DNA of 51,866 bases from Bacteroidota bacterium (GTDB lineage Bacteria > Bacteroidota > Bacteroidia > B-17B0 > Aurantibacillaceae). The position numbers and the translations under genes were made by a program. The stretch covers positions 1 through 51,866 of the forward strand of contig JAJONO010000027.1 of assembly GCA_021323535.1 (NCBI GenBank), in the 5' to 3' direction. The notes under the pieces were generated by a model. The model saw only the letters and a program-made list of their open reading frames with translations. It did not search any database and was not told the DNA's origin. Shown piece by piece: positions 8,208 to 17,408 of this stretch; positions within the stretch are counted from its first letter, which is position 1, and every line of letters begins with the position of its first letter.

Positions 8208-8993
8208 ATGCCCGCGCTGAGAACTGTTACTGTTACCCGATACATGCAGCCTTTGAGAGAAGGTGGCTCGCTTCCTGCATTGGCGGAGGCCGACGATGGT
8301 TTTAAATACGTAATTAAGTTTAAAGGTGGTGGACATGGAGTAAAAACCCTGATTGCCGAATTGGTTGGGGGCGAAATTGCAAGAGAACTTGGTTTAAAAG
8401 TACCGGAACTGGTCTTTGCGGGGCTCGACGAGTGTTTCGGCCGCACCGAAGGCGATGAAGAAATTCAGGACCTACTGAAAGCAAGCAAAGGTCTTAACCT
8501 CGGCCTGCATTTTTTATCCGGCGCCTTTACCTACGATCCTGCCGTAAACAAAACAGATGCTTTGCTGGCTTCAAAAATCGTATGGCTCGACGCGTTTATC
8601 ACTAATGTTGATCGTACGTTTCGCAATACAAACATGTTAACTTGGAACAAAGAACTCTGGCTCATCGATCACGGCTCTTGTCTTTTTTTTCAATACAACT
8701 GGCAGGGTTGGGAAACAAAAGCAACCGGGCCTTTTTCTTACATAAAGGACCACGTATTGCTTCCGCAGGCCACACAACTCGAAGAAGCGGATGCCTTTTG
8801 CAGAAAAATGCTCAGCGAAGAAAAGATCCGTAGTATCGTACAGCTTATACCCGATGAGTGGTTGGATTGGGAATCTGTGAACGAAACCCCGGAACAGCTC
8901 AGGGAAGTATATTCTTCTTTCCTGATCGCGAGACTCAGCTATTCACAACAATTTATTAAAGAAGCACAGGATGCAGCAAAAACACTTATATGA
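8208..8993 (+). CDS. HipA-like kinase (HipA_2 family)
   Basis: 261 residues, shorter than HipA of HipBA. Kinase features are visible: Lys37 in YVIKFKGG, Glu51 in LIAELVGGEIA, the catalytic loop NVDRTFRNTN (Asp135, Asn140) and the metal-binding IDHG (Asp154). HipA relatives phosphorylate proteins such as glutamyl-tRNA synthetase; the target of this subfamily is not known to me. No HipB-type helix-turn-helix gene is adjacent. Instead its last 23 nt overlap the start of a DUF3037 gene, a pairing I recall as recurrent for this kinase type. It may act as a toxin/antitoxin-like or stress module (inference). Confidence 0.85.
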   Translation: MPALRTVTVTRYMQPLREGGSLPALAEADDGFKYVIKFKGGGHGVKTLIAELVGGEIARELGLKVPELVFAGLDECFGRTEGDEEIQDLLKASKGLNLGLHFLSGAFTYDPAVNKTDALLASKIVWLDAFITNVDRTFRNTNMLTWNKELWLIDHGSCLFFQYNWQGWETKATGPFSYIKDHVLLPQATQLEEADAFCRKMLSEEKIRSIVQLIPDEWLDWESVNETPEQLREVYSSFLIARLSYSQQFIKEAQDAAKTLI

Positions 8994-9354
8994 GTATGCC
9001 ATCATAAGAGTGGTTCCGGTTGTTGAACGTGAAGAGTTTATCAATGCGGGTGTCATCTTATTTTGCAAACGCGAAAAATTCATTCGCATGAAGTACCTGC
9101 TTCCTGCTGATAAAGTAAAAGCAATGATGCCCGAAGCAGATATTGACGAGATTCAAAAAAATCTGGAAGGTTTTCTCAAAATTGCCGAAGGCGCAAAGGA
9201 AGGTGGTCCCATAGCGGGACTCGATCCTGCCGAACGTTTTCGCTGGCTCACTGCCGTGAGAAGCGCCACCATTCAAACCTCAAAAACACATCCCGGTGTT
9301 TGTGATAACCTCGAGACTACATTCAATAATTTATTTCTTGAAATGGTGACTTAA
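8971..9354 (+). CDS. DUF3037 domain protein
   Basis: 127 residues. The N-terminus YEYAIIRVVPVVEREEFINA followed by GVILFC is the hallmark of the DUF3037 family, and the length is normal for it. No catalytic motif or membrane segment is seen. The start lies 23 nt inside the HipA-like gene in a different frame, which argues for translational coupling and a shared function with the kinase, such as a regulator, substrate or antidote. The biochemical role is unknown. Confidence 0.82.
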   Translation: MQQKHLYEYAIIRVVPVVEREEFINAGVILFCKREKFIRMKYLLPADKVKAMMPEADIDEIQKNLEGFLKIAEGAKEGGPIAGLDPAERFRWLTAVRSATIQTSKTHPGVCDNLETTFNNLFLEMVT

Positions 9355-9362
9355 CAGCACTA

Positions 9363-9440
9363 CTTTTTCAACTTTCAACTCGTCATGTAATCCCGCGCTC
9401 CTCAACCTTCATTCGCCGAAGGGGCAAAATGACATCCAAA
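9363..9440 (+). repeat. Dispersed intergenic repeat fragment
   Basis: The 141-nt gap between DUF3037 and the histidine kinase contains 'cgtcatgtaatcccgcgctc', a variant of elements seen near 12.25, 19.48 and 27.29 kb (…catgtaattccac…). No gene or hairpin terminator is evident. Confidence 0.4.
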
Positions 9441-9495
9441 TGATCCATTTTAGCAAGCCCGTTTCCCTGTAAAAACCGTATCTTTCCTGTGATAA

Positions 9496-11460
9496 ATGTG
9501 CTTGTCCGGCCCCATCCCGAACTTATTTCGCTACGCCCTTAAAAAACTTGTTCTTGTTTTTTATGTAGCTACTTTTTTTGCTTCCGCGCAACAATCCAAA
9601 ATAGATTCTATTCAAAAGGTTATTGCTTCAGGTAACAATGATACCATTCAGGTGCGCCGCCTCAATGTTCTTTCGTGGAGCCAGAAAAGTCTTGGTCAAT
9701 ATGAAGAAGCGCGTGCCAGCGCTACACGTGCGCTTCAATTAGCAGAAAAATTAAACTATAAACGCGGCATAGGCGATTCCTATAATATGATCGGCATAAG
9801 TTATATGCAGCAGGGGCAGCGGCTCAAAGCCCTGGATTATTACCTACTTGCGCTCGACATTGCCCGCGAACTTGGTGACAAAAAAGGCCTCGCTCAGGCT
9901 TACAATAACGCTGGACTCATTTATTACGAAATGGGTAATTACGGAAAAACGCTCGAAAATTATGGAATGGCCATAAAGCTCAATAAAGAAACAGGCAATA
10001 AACAATGGTTAACACGTAATTATAATAATGTTGCTAATGTTTACGCCGACAAAGGAGAGAATAAACTCGCCCTCGAAAATTATCTGCTCGCAAAAAAAAT
10101 AAAAGAAGAGATCAATGAAATAAACGATCCCCAGTATGCCAACATTATTGCCAACATAGCAGGTGTGCATTTTTGGTCGGGTGATTATGCAAAGGCTCTC
10201 GAGATAAATAACCAGGCCCTTAAGATACGACAGGCCCTTGATGATGTGAACGGCCTTTCTTCATCACACATTGCAATAGGAGCCATTTTCTTTGAACAGA
10301 TGAAGCTGGAAAAAGATCCTGCCAAACGTCAGCGCCTCTACGAAAAAACATTACAGAACTTTGTCACCAGTCGTAAAATAGATGAGGACCTTGGAGATGA
10401 TTTTGGAATTGCTATCGCTAATCTCAATATTGGATCCTTGTATCTTACCAGTCAGCAAACCACAGAAGCACGCAAGGAACTATTAACTGCCTTCCATGCA
10501 TTTAAAGAGATTAACGCCAATGATCTTCTTAAAGACGTGAGCCTTTTACTGGCCCGATGCGATTCTGCAGATGGTAACTGGAAAGGCGCCTACGAATACG
10601 AAAGACTTTACAAGCAATACAGCGATTCCATTTTCAGTGAAGAGAATTCAAAAAAGATAGCGGAAACAACCACACGCTTCGAGACTGAAAAAAAAGAAGA
10701 GCGCATTACGCAGTTGGAAAAGGAACGACAGAGAACTATATCCTTCATTGCGCTTTTTCTCATTCTCATTCTCGCGCTTCTGTTCCTTGGAAAACGCGCT
10801 TACGATAACAAAAAGAAAGTTGCTGAATTCATGAAAAAGGAAAATGACCGAAAGGAAATTCTCATACAGGAAGTACATCATCGTATCAACAACAATCTGC
10901 AGATCATTTCAAGTCTTTTGTCATTGCAGGCCAACAGTGCCGACGATGAACGCCTGAGCGAATATCTGAAAGAGAGCCAGAACAGGATACAATCGCTGTC
11001 GTCATTACACGAACTGTTATATCAGACCGACGCTTCATTAAAAGTGAATATGGCAGATTACTTCAATAAAATACTGGAGTTTCACAATGAAGTGATGATG
11101 AGATTACCTTCAAAAATCGAATTGCGTAGCAATATTGCCGACGCAGGTTTTGGTACAAAAACAGCCGTTCCATTGGCGCTCATTCTCAATGAACTTGTAA
11201 CCAACTCCATCAAATACGCGTTTCGTGGAAATGAGAATGGTTTTATCAGCGTGTCCTTACAACCTGTGAAAAACGATCCTGAGAAATGGTCGCTCGTTGT
11301 TTCCGATTCAGGAGAGGGATTGCCGGAAGAATCGGCCCGCAGAAAAAACAGTCTTGGTTTGCGCCTCGTTAACATTATGACAAAACAATTAGATGGTACA
11401 CTTTTTAAGAGTAATTCACCGGGTGCCACCTTCGAACTGATTTTTAACCCTGTAAATTAA
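9496..11460 (+). CDS. TPR sensor histidine kinase (HisKA_2 type)
   Basis: 654 residues. After an N-terminal signal/membrane segment come at least five tetratricopeptide repeats (about 45-390; e.g. GDSYNMIGISYMQQGQRLKA). Then a coiled coil, a transmembrane helix near 415-432 (SFIALFLILILALLFL), a HisKA_2 phosphoacceptor helix EVHHRINNNLQIISSLLSLQ, and a HATPase domain with ILNELVTNSIKYAF. TPRs are thus external and the kinase cytoplasmic. It would phosphorylate the LytTR regulator encoded 10 nt downstream. The ligand or protein partner of the TPR part is unknown. The exact start is uncertain; the ATG at 9496 gives a slightly long N-terminus before the hydrophobic stretch. Confidence 0.9.
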   Translation: MCLSGPIPNLFRYALKKLVLVFYVATFFASAQQSKIDSIQKVIASGNNDTIQVRRLNVLSWSQKSLGQYEEARASATRALQLAEKLNYKRGIGDSYNMIGISYMQQGQRLKALDYYLLALDIARELGDKKGLAQAYNNAGLIYYEMGNYGKTLENYGMAIKLNKETGNKQWLTRNYNNVANVYADKGENKLALENYLLAKKIKEEINEINDPQYANIIANIAGVHFWSGDYAKALEINNQALKIRQALDDVNGLSSSHIAIGAIFFEQMKLEKDPAKRQRLYEKTLQNFVTSRKIDEDLGDDFGIAIANLNIGSLYLTSQQTTEARKELLTAFHAFKEINANDLLKDVSLLLARCDSADGNWKGAYEYERLYKQYSDSIFSEENSKKIAETTTRFETEKKEERITQLEKERQRTISFIALFLILILALLFLGKRAYDNKKKVAEFMKKENDRKEILIQEVHHRINNNLQIISSLLSLQANSADDERLSEYLKESQNRIQSLSSLHELLYQTDASLKVNMADYFNKILEFHNEVMMRLPSKIELRSNIADAGFGTKTAVPLALILNELVTNSIKYAFRGNENGFISVSLQPVKNDPEKWSLVVSDSGEGLPEESARRKNSLGLRLVNIMTKQLDGTLFKSNSPGATFELIFNPVN

Positions 11461-11470
11461 TCAAGCTTTA

Positions 11471-12175
11471 ATGTCTGCGCTCAGTTTTTTAATAGTAGAA
11501 GATGAATTGCTTATCGCCGAACTTATTTGGGAGATACTCAAAGGGGCGGGGCATACAAACATCCGTCATGCCTCTACAGTTGATGCTGCGGTAAAAGAAA
11601 TTGAAAAGGAAAAACCCGATATGGTATTAACCGATATCAATCTCGAATCACAAAAATCGGGTATCGACCTGGCGAATATTCTCAATGAAAAATATAAAAT
11701 TCCTTTCATTTACATTACCTCGCATTCAAGCTCTGATATAATTGGAAAAGCAAAACACACGCTTCCCAATGCGTACATTGTTAAGCCGTTTAAAAAAGAA
11801 GACCTCACGGTGGCCATTGAGCTCGCCATGTTTAATACAGATAAAAATAAACCGGCAACAGGTTCGGCCGAATTAATGGTAAAGGAGGGAAGAGCTATGA
11901 TCAGGTTGAACTGTGATCATATCACCTGGCTCGAAACGGAAGGAAATTATGTGACCATCTATCTTGAAAACGGTAAACGGAAAGTGGTGCGTGTTCCATT
12001 ATCAGAACTGCATCAGCAATTGCCTTCCTCACAATTTGTAAGAACGCACAAATCCTATCTTGTCAATAAAAAACATGTCACGGAGATCAGGGCCAGCAAT
12101 CTTACTGTTAATGGCACCGAACTTCCAATCGGCCGTGCATTTCAATCAGACGTGGAGTCTTTTTTCAGGAAGTAG
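11471..12175 (+). CDS. LytTR-family response regulator
   Basis: 234 residues. Receiver domain 1-120 with acidic pocket ED at 10-11, phosphoacceptor Asp55 in MVLTDINL, and the conserved Lys in IVKPF. A LytTR DNA-binding domain follows at about 135-234 (ITWLETEGNYVTIYLENGK; FVRTHKSYLVNKKHV). It is the cognate partner of the TPR histidine kinase immediately upstream. LytTR regulators bind short direct repeats; no obvious target was identified nearby. The adhesin gene 12432 is the next downstream gene and is a plausible but unproven target. Confidence 0.93.
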   Translation: MSALSFLIVEDELLIAELIWEILKGAGHTNIRHASTVDAAVKEIEKEKPDMVLTDINLESQKSGIDLANILNEKYKIPFIYITSHSSSDIIGKAKHTLPNAYIVKPFKKEDLTVAIELAMFNTDKNKPATGSAELMVKEGRAMIRLNCDHITWLETEGNYVTIYLENGKRKVVRVPLSELHQQLPSSQFVRTHKSYLVNKKHVTEIRASNLTVNGTELPIGRAFQSDVESFFRK

Positions 12176-12235
12176 CTCAGGTTATTCGTTATTGGTTACA
12201 AGTTAAAAGTTATCGCGATGCGTTATCCGTTCCAG

Positions 12236-12345
12236 AATAACAAATAACCTACTCGTCAAGTAACTCCAAGCCCCTCAACTCTCAACTCCATTACGTAATC
12301 CAACGCCCTGTAAACCATAAACTATCAACTATAGACTCTCTGTTC
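12236..12345 (+). repeat. Dispersed intergenic repeat block
   Basis: The 256-nt gap before the adhesin carries a 28-nt stretch (12311-12338) that recurs exactly at 19497-19524 in the same orientation, plus 'ccattacgtaatccaacgcc', a variant of other gap repeats. No ORF is supported here. Confidence 0.6.
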
Positions 12346-12431
12346 ACATACACAAACCCGTTGTTCAGCCCATTAAATTCCTGTGATCAAAAAAAGAGAA
12401 TATTTTCGTCCCACTAAAATTTAAAAACCCC

Positions 12432-15400
12432 ATGTTTAAAATCAAACATTTAATTATTGTTCTCTGCACGCTTCTGTCTGGATTTTCAATAGCACAAACC
12501 ACCGTTTCTACCAATCATTCAAATAATAATGGTAACGGATTAATTACATTTCACTTACAAAACACAAACTCTTATCCTATCATTGTTACAGGATTGAATT
12601 GTCATTTAGGCACTACAACCACCAACAATCTTGAATTGCTGTACAGAACTACAGCTATATATGATTACGCCGCGCCGTGGGGTGCCGGTACTATTGGAGC
12701 AGGACAAAACGGATGGTTATCAGCAGGAACAGGCATTGTTAATTCTAGCACAGCGAACGGAGTTGTAACAGCTTTATCAGGATTAAACCTATTAATTCCC
12801 GCGGGAGCAACGTATGATATGGCTTTTTCAGCAAATACACTTCAGTATATGACGTTAACTGATGGAGGAGGCGCAAATGTGAACACTTTCAGCGCAGGCG
12901 GAGTTAACTTAATAACAGGAGATGGAATTGGATGGGGCGGAGTAATAGCTCCTTCTACTCCGGCTAACTACCCACGAGGTTTTATCGGTGGAGTTACATT
13001 TATCCCAGCAGCAGGTGCGGCCTTGCATTTTGATGGAGCCAATGATGAAGTCAGCATGGGAAATTCAATGAACAGTATTTTAGATCCGTTAAATAAAGCA
13101 ACTGTTGAAGCGTGGGTAAAACCCGACAATAATACTTACCTCGGCGTAATAGCTGGAAATTATAATACTCCCGGCAATGCGCAGATGCAGTTTTTATTAC
13201 GCAGGGATTTTGATCAGTTCGCTTTCTGGGTAGATGATGGAACAGGATTCAAAGTTGTGAACTCTGGTGTAGCAACATCTACTATTGGCGTGTGGCAACA
13301 TGTGGCCGGTGTATGGGATGGATCTAAACTCATGATCTATATCAACGGCGTTCTAAAAGCAACTACAACCGGTGTTACTGGCTCAAGTTTTGCCAGCACC
13401 ACCAACGTTGTAAAACTTGGAACTAACAGTGCGGGTACACCCGAAATTTTTACGGGAGCTATTGATGAATTACGTATCTGGACAATCGCGCGTTCCCAGT
13501 GCGATATCAATACATACCAAAATTGCGAGATCGCAACTACAGCTACAGGATTACTTGCTAATTATCATTTTAACCAGGGAATGCCTGCAGCTTCCAATGC
13601 AACTGTTACTTCATTAACCGATGCTTCAGGAAATGCATACAACGGAACACTTTCTAATTTTGCTTTAACAGGAACAACTTCTAACTGGATCTATCCTGGT
13701 GGAGTTTCTTCAGGCTCAACTACGCCGGCATCTACTCCGGTAATAGGTGTAACCGTAACAAATTCTGTTATCTGTAATGGCGAAAACACAACACTCACCG
13801 GAACAGGAGCTTTAACATATACCTGGACAGGTGGAGTAGCCAACGGAATAACTTTCTCTCCATCCTCAACACAATCGTACACGGTAAATGGAACCGCAGC
13901 AACAGGCTGTACCAATACCGCAGTACAAGGCGTTACAGTAAATTCTTTACCTGCTGTTACAGCGTCAGCAAGTAATTCAGTGATATGTAACGGACAATCA
14001 ACTACATTAAATGGTAGCGGCGCTGCAACTTATACATGGTCTGGTGGAATAACTAATTCAACACCATTCTCTCCAACGGCAACACAGTCGTATACAGTAA
14101 CTGGGACAAGCGCACTTGGTTGTACCAATACAGCGGTACAAGGCGTTACTGTAAATACCTTACCTTCTGTGACCGCAAACGTAAGTAGCTCTGTTATCTG
14201 CGAAGGATTCACAACTACATTCAGTGGTTCAGGCGCCGATACATATACCTGGACAGGAAGTATTAACGACGCTGTTGCATTTGCACCGGCTGCTTCGGGT
14301 TCTTACACGGTTACAGGAACAAATACATTAACAGGTTGTACAAACACTGCTGCAGCTGCTGTAACTGTAAATACATTACCAATTGTTTCTTCTTCTATTA
14401 CTAACTCTTTTATTTGCGAAGGAACATCGATTACTGTAAACGGAAGCGGCGCTGATACATATACCTGGTCAGGTGGAGTAACAGATAACGTTGCTTTCAC
14501 ACCAATGATTACAAGTTCTTATACAGTAACCGGAACCAACACACTAACGGGTTGCACAAGTACGAACGTATCGGTACAAAGTGTAACTGTAAATGCTAAT
14601 CCTGTTTTAACAGCTCCAAGCGGTGTTATCTGTAACGGCGGAAGTTTTACCATCACACCTTCAGGCGCTGCTACTTATACAATCAGCGGTGGTAACAACG
14701 TTGTTTCTCCTTCTTCTACTGCAAACTATACCATCACCGGAACTTCTGCTGAAGGTTGCTTAGGCTCTGCTATCGAAGTAACTGTTTCGGTTCAGTCGCA
14801 ATTAACCGTTTCTATCTCTGGTCCTTCAGCAATATGTAACGGACAAGCTGCAAATTTAACCGCGAACGGAGCATCTACTTATTCATGGAACACTGGCGCT
14901 ACTACTAATGCAATTGCTCCAACACCAACTACAACTACAACGTATAGCGTTATTGGAGCAAGCGGAAGCTGCAGCGATTCAACAACTGTTACTATTAACG
15001 TAAATCCTAATCCAACTGTATCGGCCGTTTCAAACATGAGTATGATCTGTGTTGGCCAGTCAGCAACCTTAACTGCCAGCGGTGCTTCTACATATACGTG
15101 GAACACAACAGCTACCGGAGCGAGCCTTGTAGACAGCCCTACTATAACTGTTACCTACACGGTAACTGGCGAAGATGCGAATGGTTGTACTGCAATGGCC
15201 ATTATTCAACAAAGTGTGAGTGCCTGTACAAGTGTTACATCTACTCCTGTTGGAAAAGAAACACTTATGAAAGTGTATCCTAATCCTGGTTCAGGATTTG
15301 CAACAATGGAACTTTATGCCGATTCAAAAGTAATTGTTGTAAATGTACTTGGGGCTGTTATCAGCAACGAAACGTATACTGCAGGAACTCACAACTTAAA

Positions 15401-15485
15401 CATCAGTCAATGTGCCAATGGCATTTATTTTGTACAGGTGATTCATAACGGACAATCCCAAATCATTAAGTTAATTAAAGAATAG
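12432..15485 (+). CDS. Large T9SS-secreted adhesin: LamG domain plus seven Ig-like repeats
   Basis: 1017 residues. Signal peptide 1-21 (FSIAQ). Residues about 25-190 form a Ser/Thr/Asn-rich N-terminal domain of unknown type. About 195-370 is a LamG/concanavalin-like domain (ALHFDGANDEVSMGN; VEAWVKPDNN; IYINGVLKATT; IDELRIWTIAR). Seven beta-sandwich repeats of about 70 residues follow, each opening with V-I-C-x-G and containing YTWxGG and YTVTGT. The C-terminal 75 residues are a type A T9SS sorting domain (KVYPNPGSG … GIYFVQV). It is exported by T9SS and anchored or released at the cell surface, probably for adhesion or glycan binding. A clear terminator follows at 15516. Confidence 0.9.
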   Translation: MFKIKHLIIVLCTLLSGFSIAQTTVSTNHSNNNGNGLITFHLQNTNSYPIIVTGLNCHLGTTTTNNLELLYRTTAIYDYAAPWGAGTIGAGQNGWLSAGTGIVNSSTANGVVTALSGLNLLIPAGATYDMAFSANTLQYMTLTDGGGANVNTFSAGGVNLITGDGIGWGGVIAPSTPANYPRGFIGGVTFIPAAGAALHFDGANDEVSMGNSMNSILDPLNKATVEAWVKPDNNTYLGVIAGNYNTPGNAQMQFLLRRDFDQFAFWVDDGTGFKVVNSGVATSTIGVWQHVAGVWDGSKLMIYINGVLKATTTGVTGSSFASTTNVVKLGTNSAGTPEIFTGAIDELRIWTIARSQCDINTYQNCEIATTATGLLANYHFNQGMPAASNATVTSLTDASGNAYNGTLSNFALTGTTSNWIYPGGVSSGSTTPASTPVIGVTVTNSVICNGENTTLTGTGALTYTWTGGVANGITFSPSSTQSYTVNGTAATGCTNTAVQGVTVNSLPAVTASASNSVICNGQSTTLNGSGAATYTWSGGITNSTPFSPTATQSYTVTGTSALGCTNTAVQGVTVNTLPSVTANVSSSVICEGFTTTFSGSGADTYTWTGSINDAVAFAPAASGSYTVTGTNTLTGCTNTAAAAVTVNTLPIVSSSITNSFICEGTSITVNGSGADTYTWSGGVTDNVAFTPMITSSYTVTGTNTLTGCTSTNVSVQSVTVNANPVLTAPSGVICNGGSFTITPSGAATYTISGGNNVVSPSSTANYTITGTSAEGCLGSAIEVTVSVQSQLTVSISGPSAICNGQAANLTANGASTYSWNTGATTNAIAPTPTTTTTYSVIGASGSCSDSTTVTINVNPNPTVSAVSNMSMICVGQSATLTASGASTYTWNTTATGASLVDSPTITVTYTVTGEDANGCTAMAIIQQSVSACTSVTSTPVGKETLMKVYPNPGSGFATMELYADSKVIVVNVLGAVISNETYTAGTHNLNISQCANGIYFVQVIHNGQSQIIKLIKE
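13750..15230 (+). repeat. In-gene tandem repeats, about 213-bp unit, seven copies
   Basis: The codons for V-I-C-x-G occur near 13768, 13980, 14194, 14408, 14625, 14828 and 15041, a near-constant 203-217 bp period. Units 1-4 are most alike and 5-7 more diverged. The repeats encode the Ig-like modules of the adhesin and could expand or contract by recombination. Confidence 0.8.
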
Positions 15486-15515
15486 TTAATTCCCCGAACC
15501 TGAGTCCCCACACAC

Positions 15516-15549
15516 ACTCCCGGCTATGAAAATGGTCGGGAGTTTTTTA
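15516..15549 (+). terminator. Intrinsic terminator after the adhesin gene
   Basis: A 7-bp perfect stem (actcccg 15516-15522 with cgggagt 15537-15543), 14-nt loop, then a T-tract ending 15548. It lies 31 nt past the adhesin stop. Confidence 0.85.
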
Positions 15550-15659
15550 TTGCCGGATCAAGCGACCCTTTCCGTGATGTTGGCGGGGCTTTTTATTTGG
15601 AACGGGGATAAATCCTGTTAAATCTCAAGGGTAATCCGGGTTAATAATTGCCATACTTA

Positions 15660-15667
15660 TAACTTTG
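15660..15667 (+). promoter_or_regulatory. -7 promoter box (TAACTTTG)
   Basis: Exact TAnnTTTG match 22 nt before the ATG at 15689. It covers a TTG at 15665 that would otherwise be an alternative start. Confidence 0.5.
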
Positions 15668-15688
15668 TTTCAAAATCAACCCACCTCT

Positions 15689-15916
15689 ATGAAAACAAAA
15701 ATGAAGTTACTGGCCTCACTCAAGATCTGGATCGTTATTTATCCATCTATTACTTTGTTCCTGTATCTGTTCGGTCCGGCATTATCTGCTTTCCCTATTT
15801 ATGTGCGAACTCTCATTCTTACACTTACCTTAGTTCCATGGGTAGTATTCGTTGGTGTTCCGGTAGTAGATCTGATCATCCGCGCGTTTTCAGGAAGCAA
15901 GGAGGATAAAAAATAA
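15689..15916 (+). CDS. Small two-helix membrane protein
   Basis: 75 residues from the ATG at 15689. Two hydrophobic helices are visible (about 12-32, IWIVIYPSITLFLYLFGPAL; about 38-62, VRTLILTLTLVPWVVFVGVP) with a charged C-terminal tail (GSKEDKK), so it is an inner-membrane protein with little outside. I do not recognise a named family with certainty. It has its own -7 box at 15660 and follows a terminator, so it forms its own unit, possibly reading into the flavoprotein gene 95 nt downstream. Confidence 0.65.
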   Translation: MKTKMKLLASLKIWIVIYPSITLFLYLFGPALSAFPIYVRTLILTLTLVPWVVFVGVPVVDLIIRAFSGSKEDKK

Positions 15917-16011
15917 AGAATGGAGGAAAGTACTTTATTTGGGCAGGTGTTTCTCACAACAATTCCATCAGCAGTATTATTTCTTTTTTCTAAAAAATTT
16001 ATTCAATTTCA

Positions 16012-16932
16012 ATGTACAATTCTATGAACACAAACACACATTTCAACGTTATTATTATTGGCGGAAGTTACTCGGGCTTGGCAGCGGCCATGGCATTGGG
16101 CAGGGCGCTCAGAACAGTGTTGGTTATCGATAGCGGTAAGCCTTGTAACCGGCAAACTCCGCAATCGCATAATTTTATTACGCAGGACGGTAAAGCACCT
16201 TCCGAAATTTCTGCATTGGCAAAGCAACAGGTTCAGAAATATGAAACAGTAAATTTCTTCAGTGGCACGGCTGTAAGCGGCACAAAAACAAGCAAAGGAT
16301 TCGAAATTAAGGTGAGCTCAGGTGAAACGTTCTCAGCGCAGCGCATCATTTTTGCCAGCGGGGTTAAAGATAGTATGTTGCCTATTGATGGTTTTGCCGA
16401 ATGCTGGGGAATTTCTGTTCTGCATTGTCCCTATTGCCATGGCTATGAAGTACGCAACAAAAAAACAGGCATTCTTCTCAATGGCGAACCTGCTTACGAT
16501 CTTGCACGTTTGCTTTCTAACTGGACCAAAGACCTTACGCTTTACACCAATGGAAAATCTACATTAAGCGACGAGCAGACAAAAAAATTAAAAACACGGA
16601 ACATCAACGTTGTGGAAAAAGAAGTTACTAAACTTGAACACAGCAACGGCTATGTAAACCATCTGCATTTTAAAGACGGAACTTCCGAACCGCTCGAAGC
16701 TATCTATGCCCATTGTCCTTTCGAGCAGAATTGTAGTATTCCCGCAGCTCTTAATTGCGAATTTACCGAAGATGGTTTTGTAAAGGTCGATGCAATGCAA
16801 AAAACAAACATCGAAGGCATCTTCGCCAGCGGCGATTGCACCAACCGCATGCGAACCGTAGCCAACGCTGTAGCACAGGGAACAACTGCAGGCATGGCAT
16901 TGAACAGAGAATGGGTGCTTGAGGAGTTTTAG
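16012..16932 (+). CDS. Thioredoxin-reductase-like FAD/NAD(P) oxidoreductase
   Basis: 306 residues. FAD-binding motif IIIGGSYSGLAAAMALGRAL (15-34), a redox-active dithiol Cys139-Cys142 in HCPYCHGYE, and the C-terminal FAD motif IFASGDCTNRMRTVANAVAQ. The nucleotide-binding segment around TGILLNGEPAYDLARLL lacks a classical GxGxxG, so the electron donor may not be NADPH. This resembles the GliT/HlmI-like dithiol oxidases as much as true TrxB. It is cytoplasmic and likely makes or breaks disulfides in a small molecule or protein. An alternative start lies at 16024. It lies 28 nt upstream of a zinc-ribbon-like gene. Confidence 0.85.
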   Translation: MYNSMNTNTHFNVIIIGGSYSGLAAAMALGRALRTVLVIDSGKPCNRQTPQSHNFITQDGKAPSEISALAKQQVQKYETVNFFSGTAVSGTKTSKGFEIKVSSGETFSAQRIIFASGVKDSMLPIDGFAECWGISVLHCPYCHGYEVRNKKTGILLNGEPAYDLARLLSNWTKDLTLYTNGKSTLSDEQTKKLKTRNINVVEKEVTKLEHSNGYVNHLHFKDGTSEPLEAIYAHCPFEQNCSIPAALNCEFTEDGFVKVDAMQKTNIEGIFASGDCTNRMRTVANAVAQGTTAGMALNREWVLEEF

Positions 16933-16960
16933 ATTAAAGTAAATCTTATCTTTATTGGAA

Positions 16961-17245
16961 ATGTTATCACAACAAGAGAATTTATGTCCTAAGTGTCATA
17001 GTGCCGGAGCGCTGCGTTCAAAACTGATCATGCTCGGAACCGCATTAACGGAGGAGCAGCAGTTCAAGCGTGTTAATTTCGAAGGATATACTCAGGTGGA
17101 TGCGCTAACTGCAGATGAGGTGAGGGACGAATTCCTTCTCCCGCATCTGCCAAAACAATATGTCAATGGTTTTTTTTGCGAGACGTGTCACGTTGGTTTC
17201 GTTCCGGATTTTTATCTGAAAGAGAATAACCGGTTTAAGCGATAG
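16961..17245 (+). CDS. Small protein with two CxxC knuckles (zinc-ribbon-like)
   Basis: 94 residues from the ATG at 16961; a TTG six bases earlier is less likely. Cys9/Cys12 (LCPKCHSAG) and Cys73/Cys76 (FFCETCHVGF) could bind one zinc in a treble-clef or ribbon arrangement. The middle part is helical and acidic. I do not recognise a family. A near-consensus -7 box (TATCTTTA) lies just upstream, and the flavoprotein gene is only 28 nt away, so the two may share regulation. Confidence 0.6.
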   Translation: MLSQQENLCPKCHSAGALRSKLIMLGTALTEEQQFKRVNFEGYTQVDALTADEVRDEFLLPHLPKQYVNGFFCETCHVGFVPDFYLKENNRFKR

Positions 17246-17408
17246 AGTAATCTAAGTCAGTAATATCCTGCAAATACTTCATGGATAAAGCATGGATAGA
17301 GTATGAAAACCACCTATGGCAAGCTACTTAAATAAAATGGTAGGCCTTCCCCGGGAATCCCACTCCTCAACTGTATCCTTTTCTTAAATCCTGCGTTATG
17401 GAGGCTGT

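Noticed and set aside
8208..8993. Classical hipBA toxin-antitoxin pair
   Set aside because: No HipB-type DNA-binding gene is adjacent and the protein is much shorter than HipA.
13691..15106. Several antisense reading frames of 60-75 codons within the adhesin gene
   Set aside because: They mirror the Thr/Val-rich repeat coding and recur with its period; no start signals or homology.
13750..15230. Possible CRISPR array because of regular repeats
   Set aside because: Period is ~213 bp, the whole stretch is in frame, and it encodes Ig-like modules; no short identical repeats with unique spacers.
17246..17408. Tiny ORF of 16 codons around 17281
   Set aside because: Too short and unsupported; the gap shows no promoter, repeat or RNA that I can defend.
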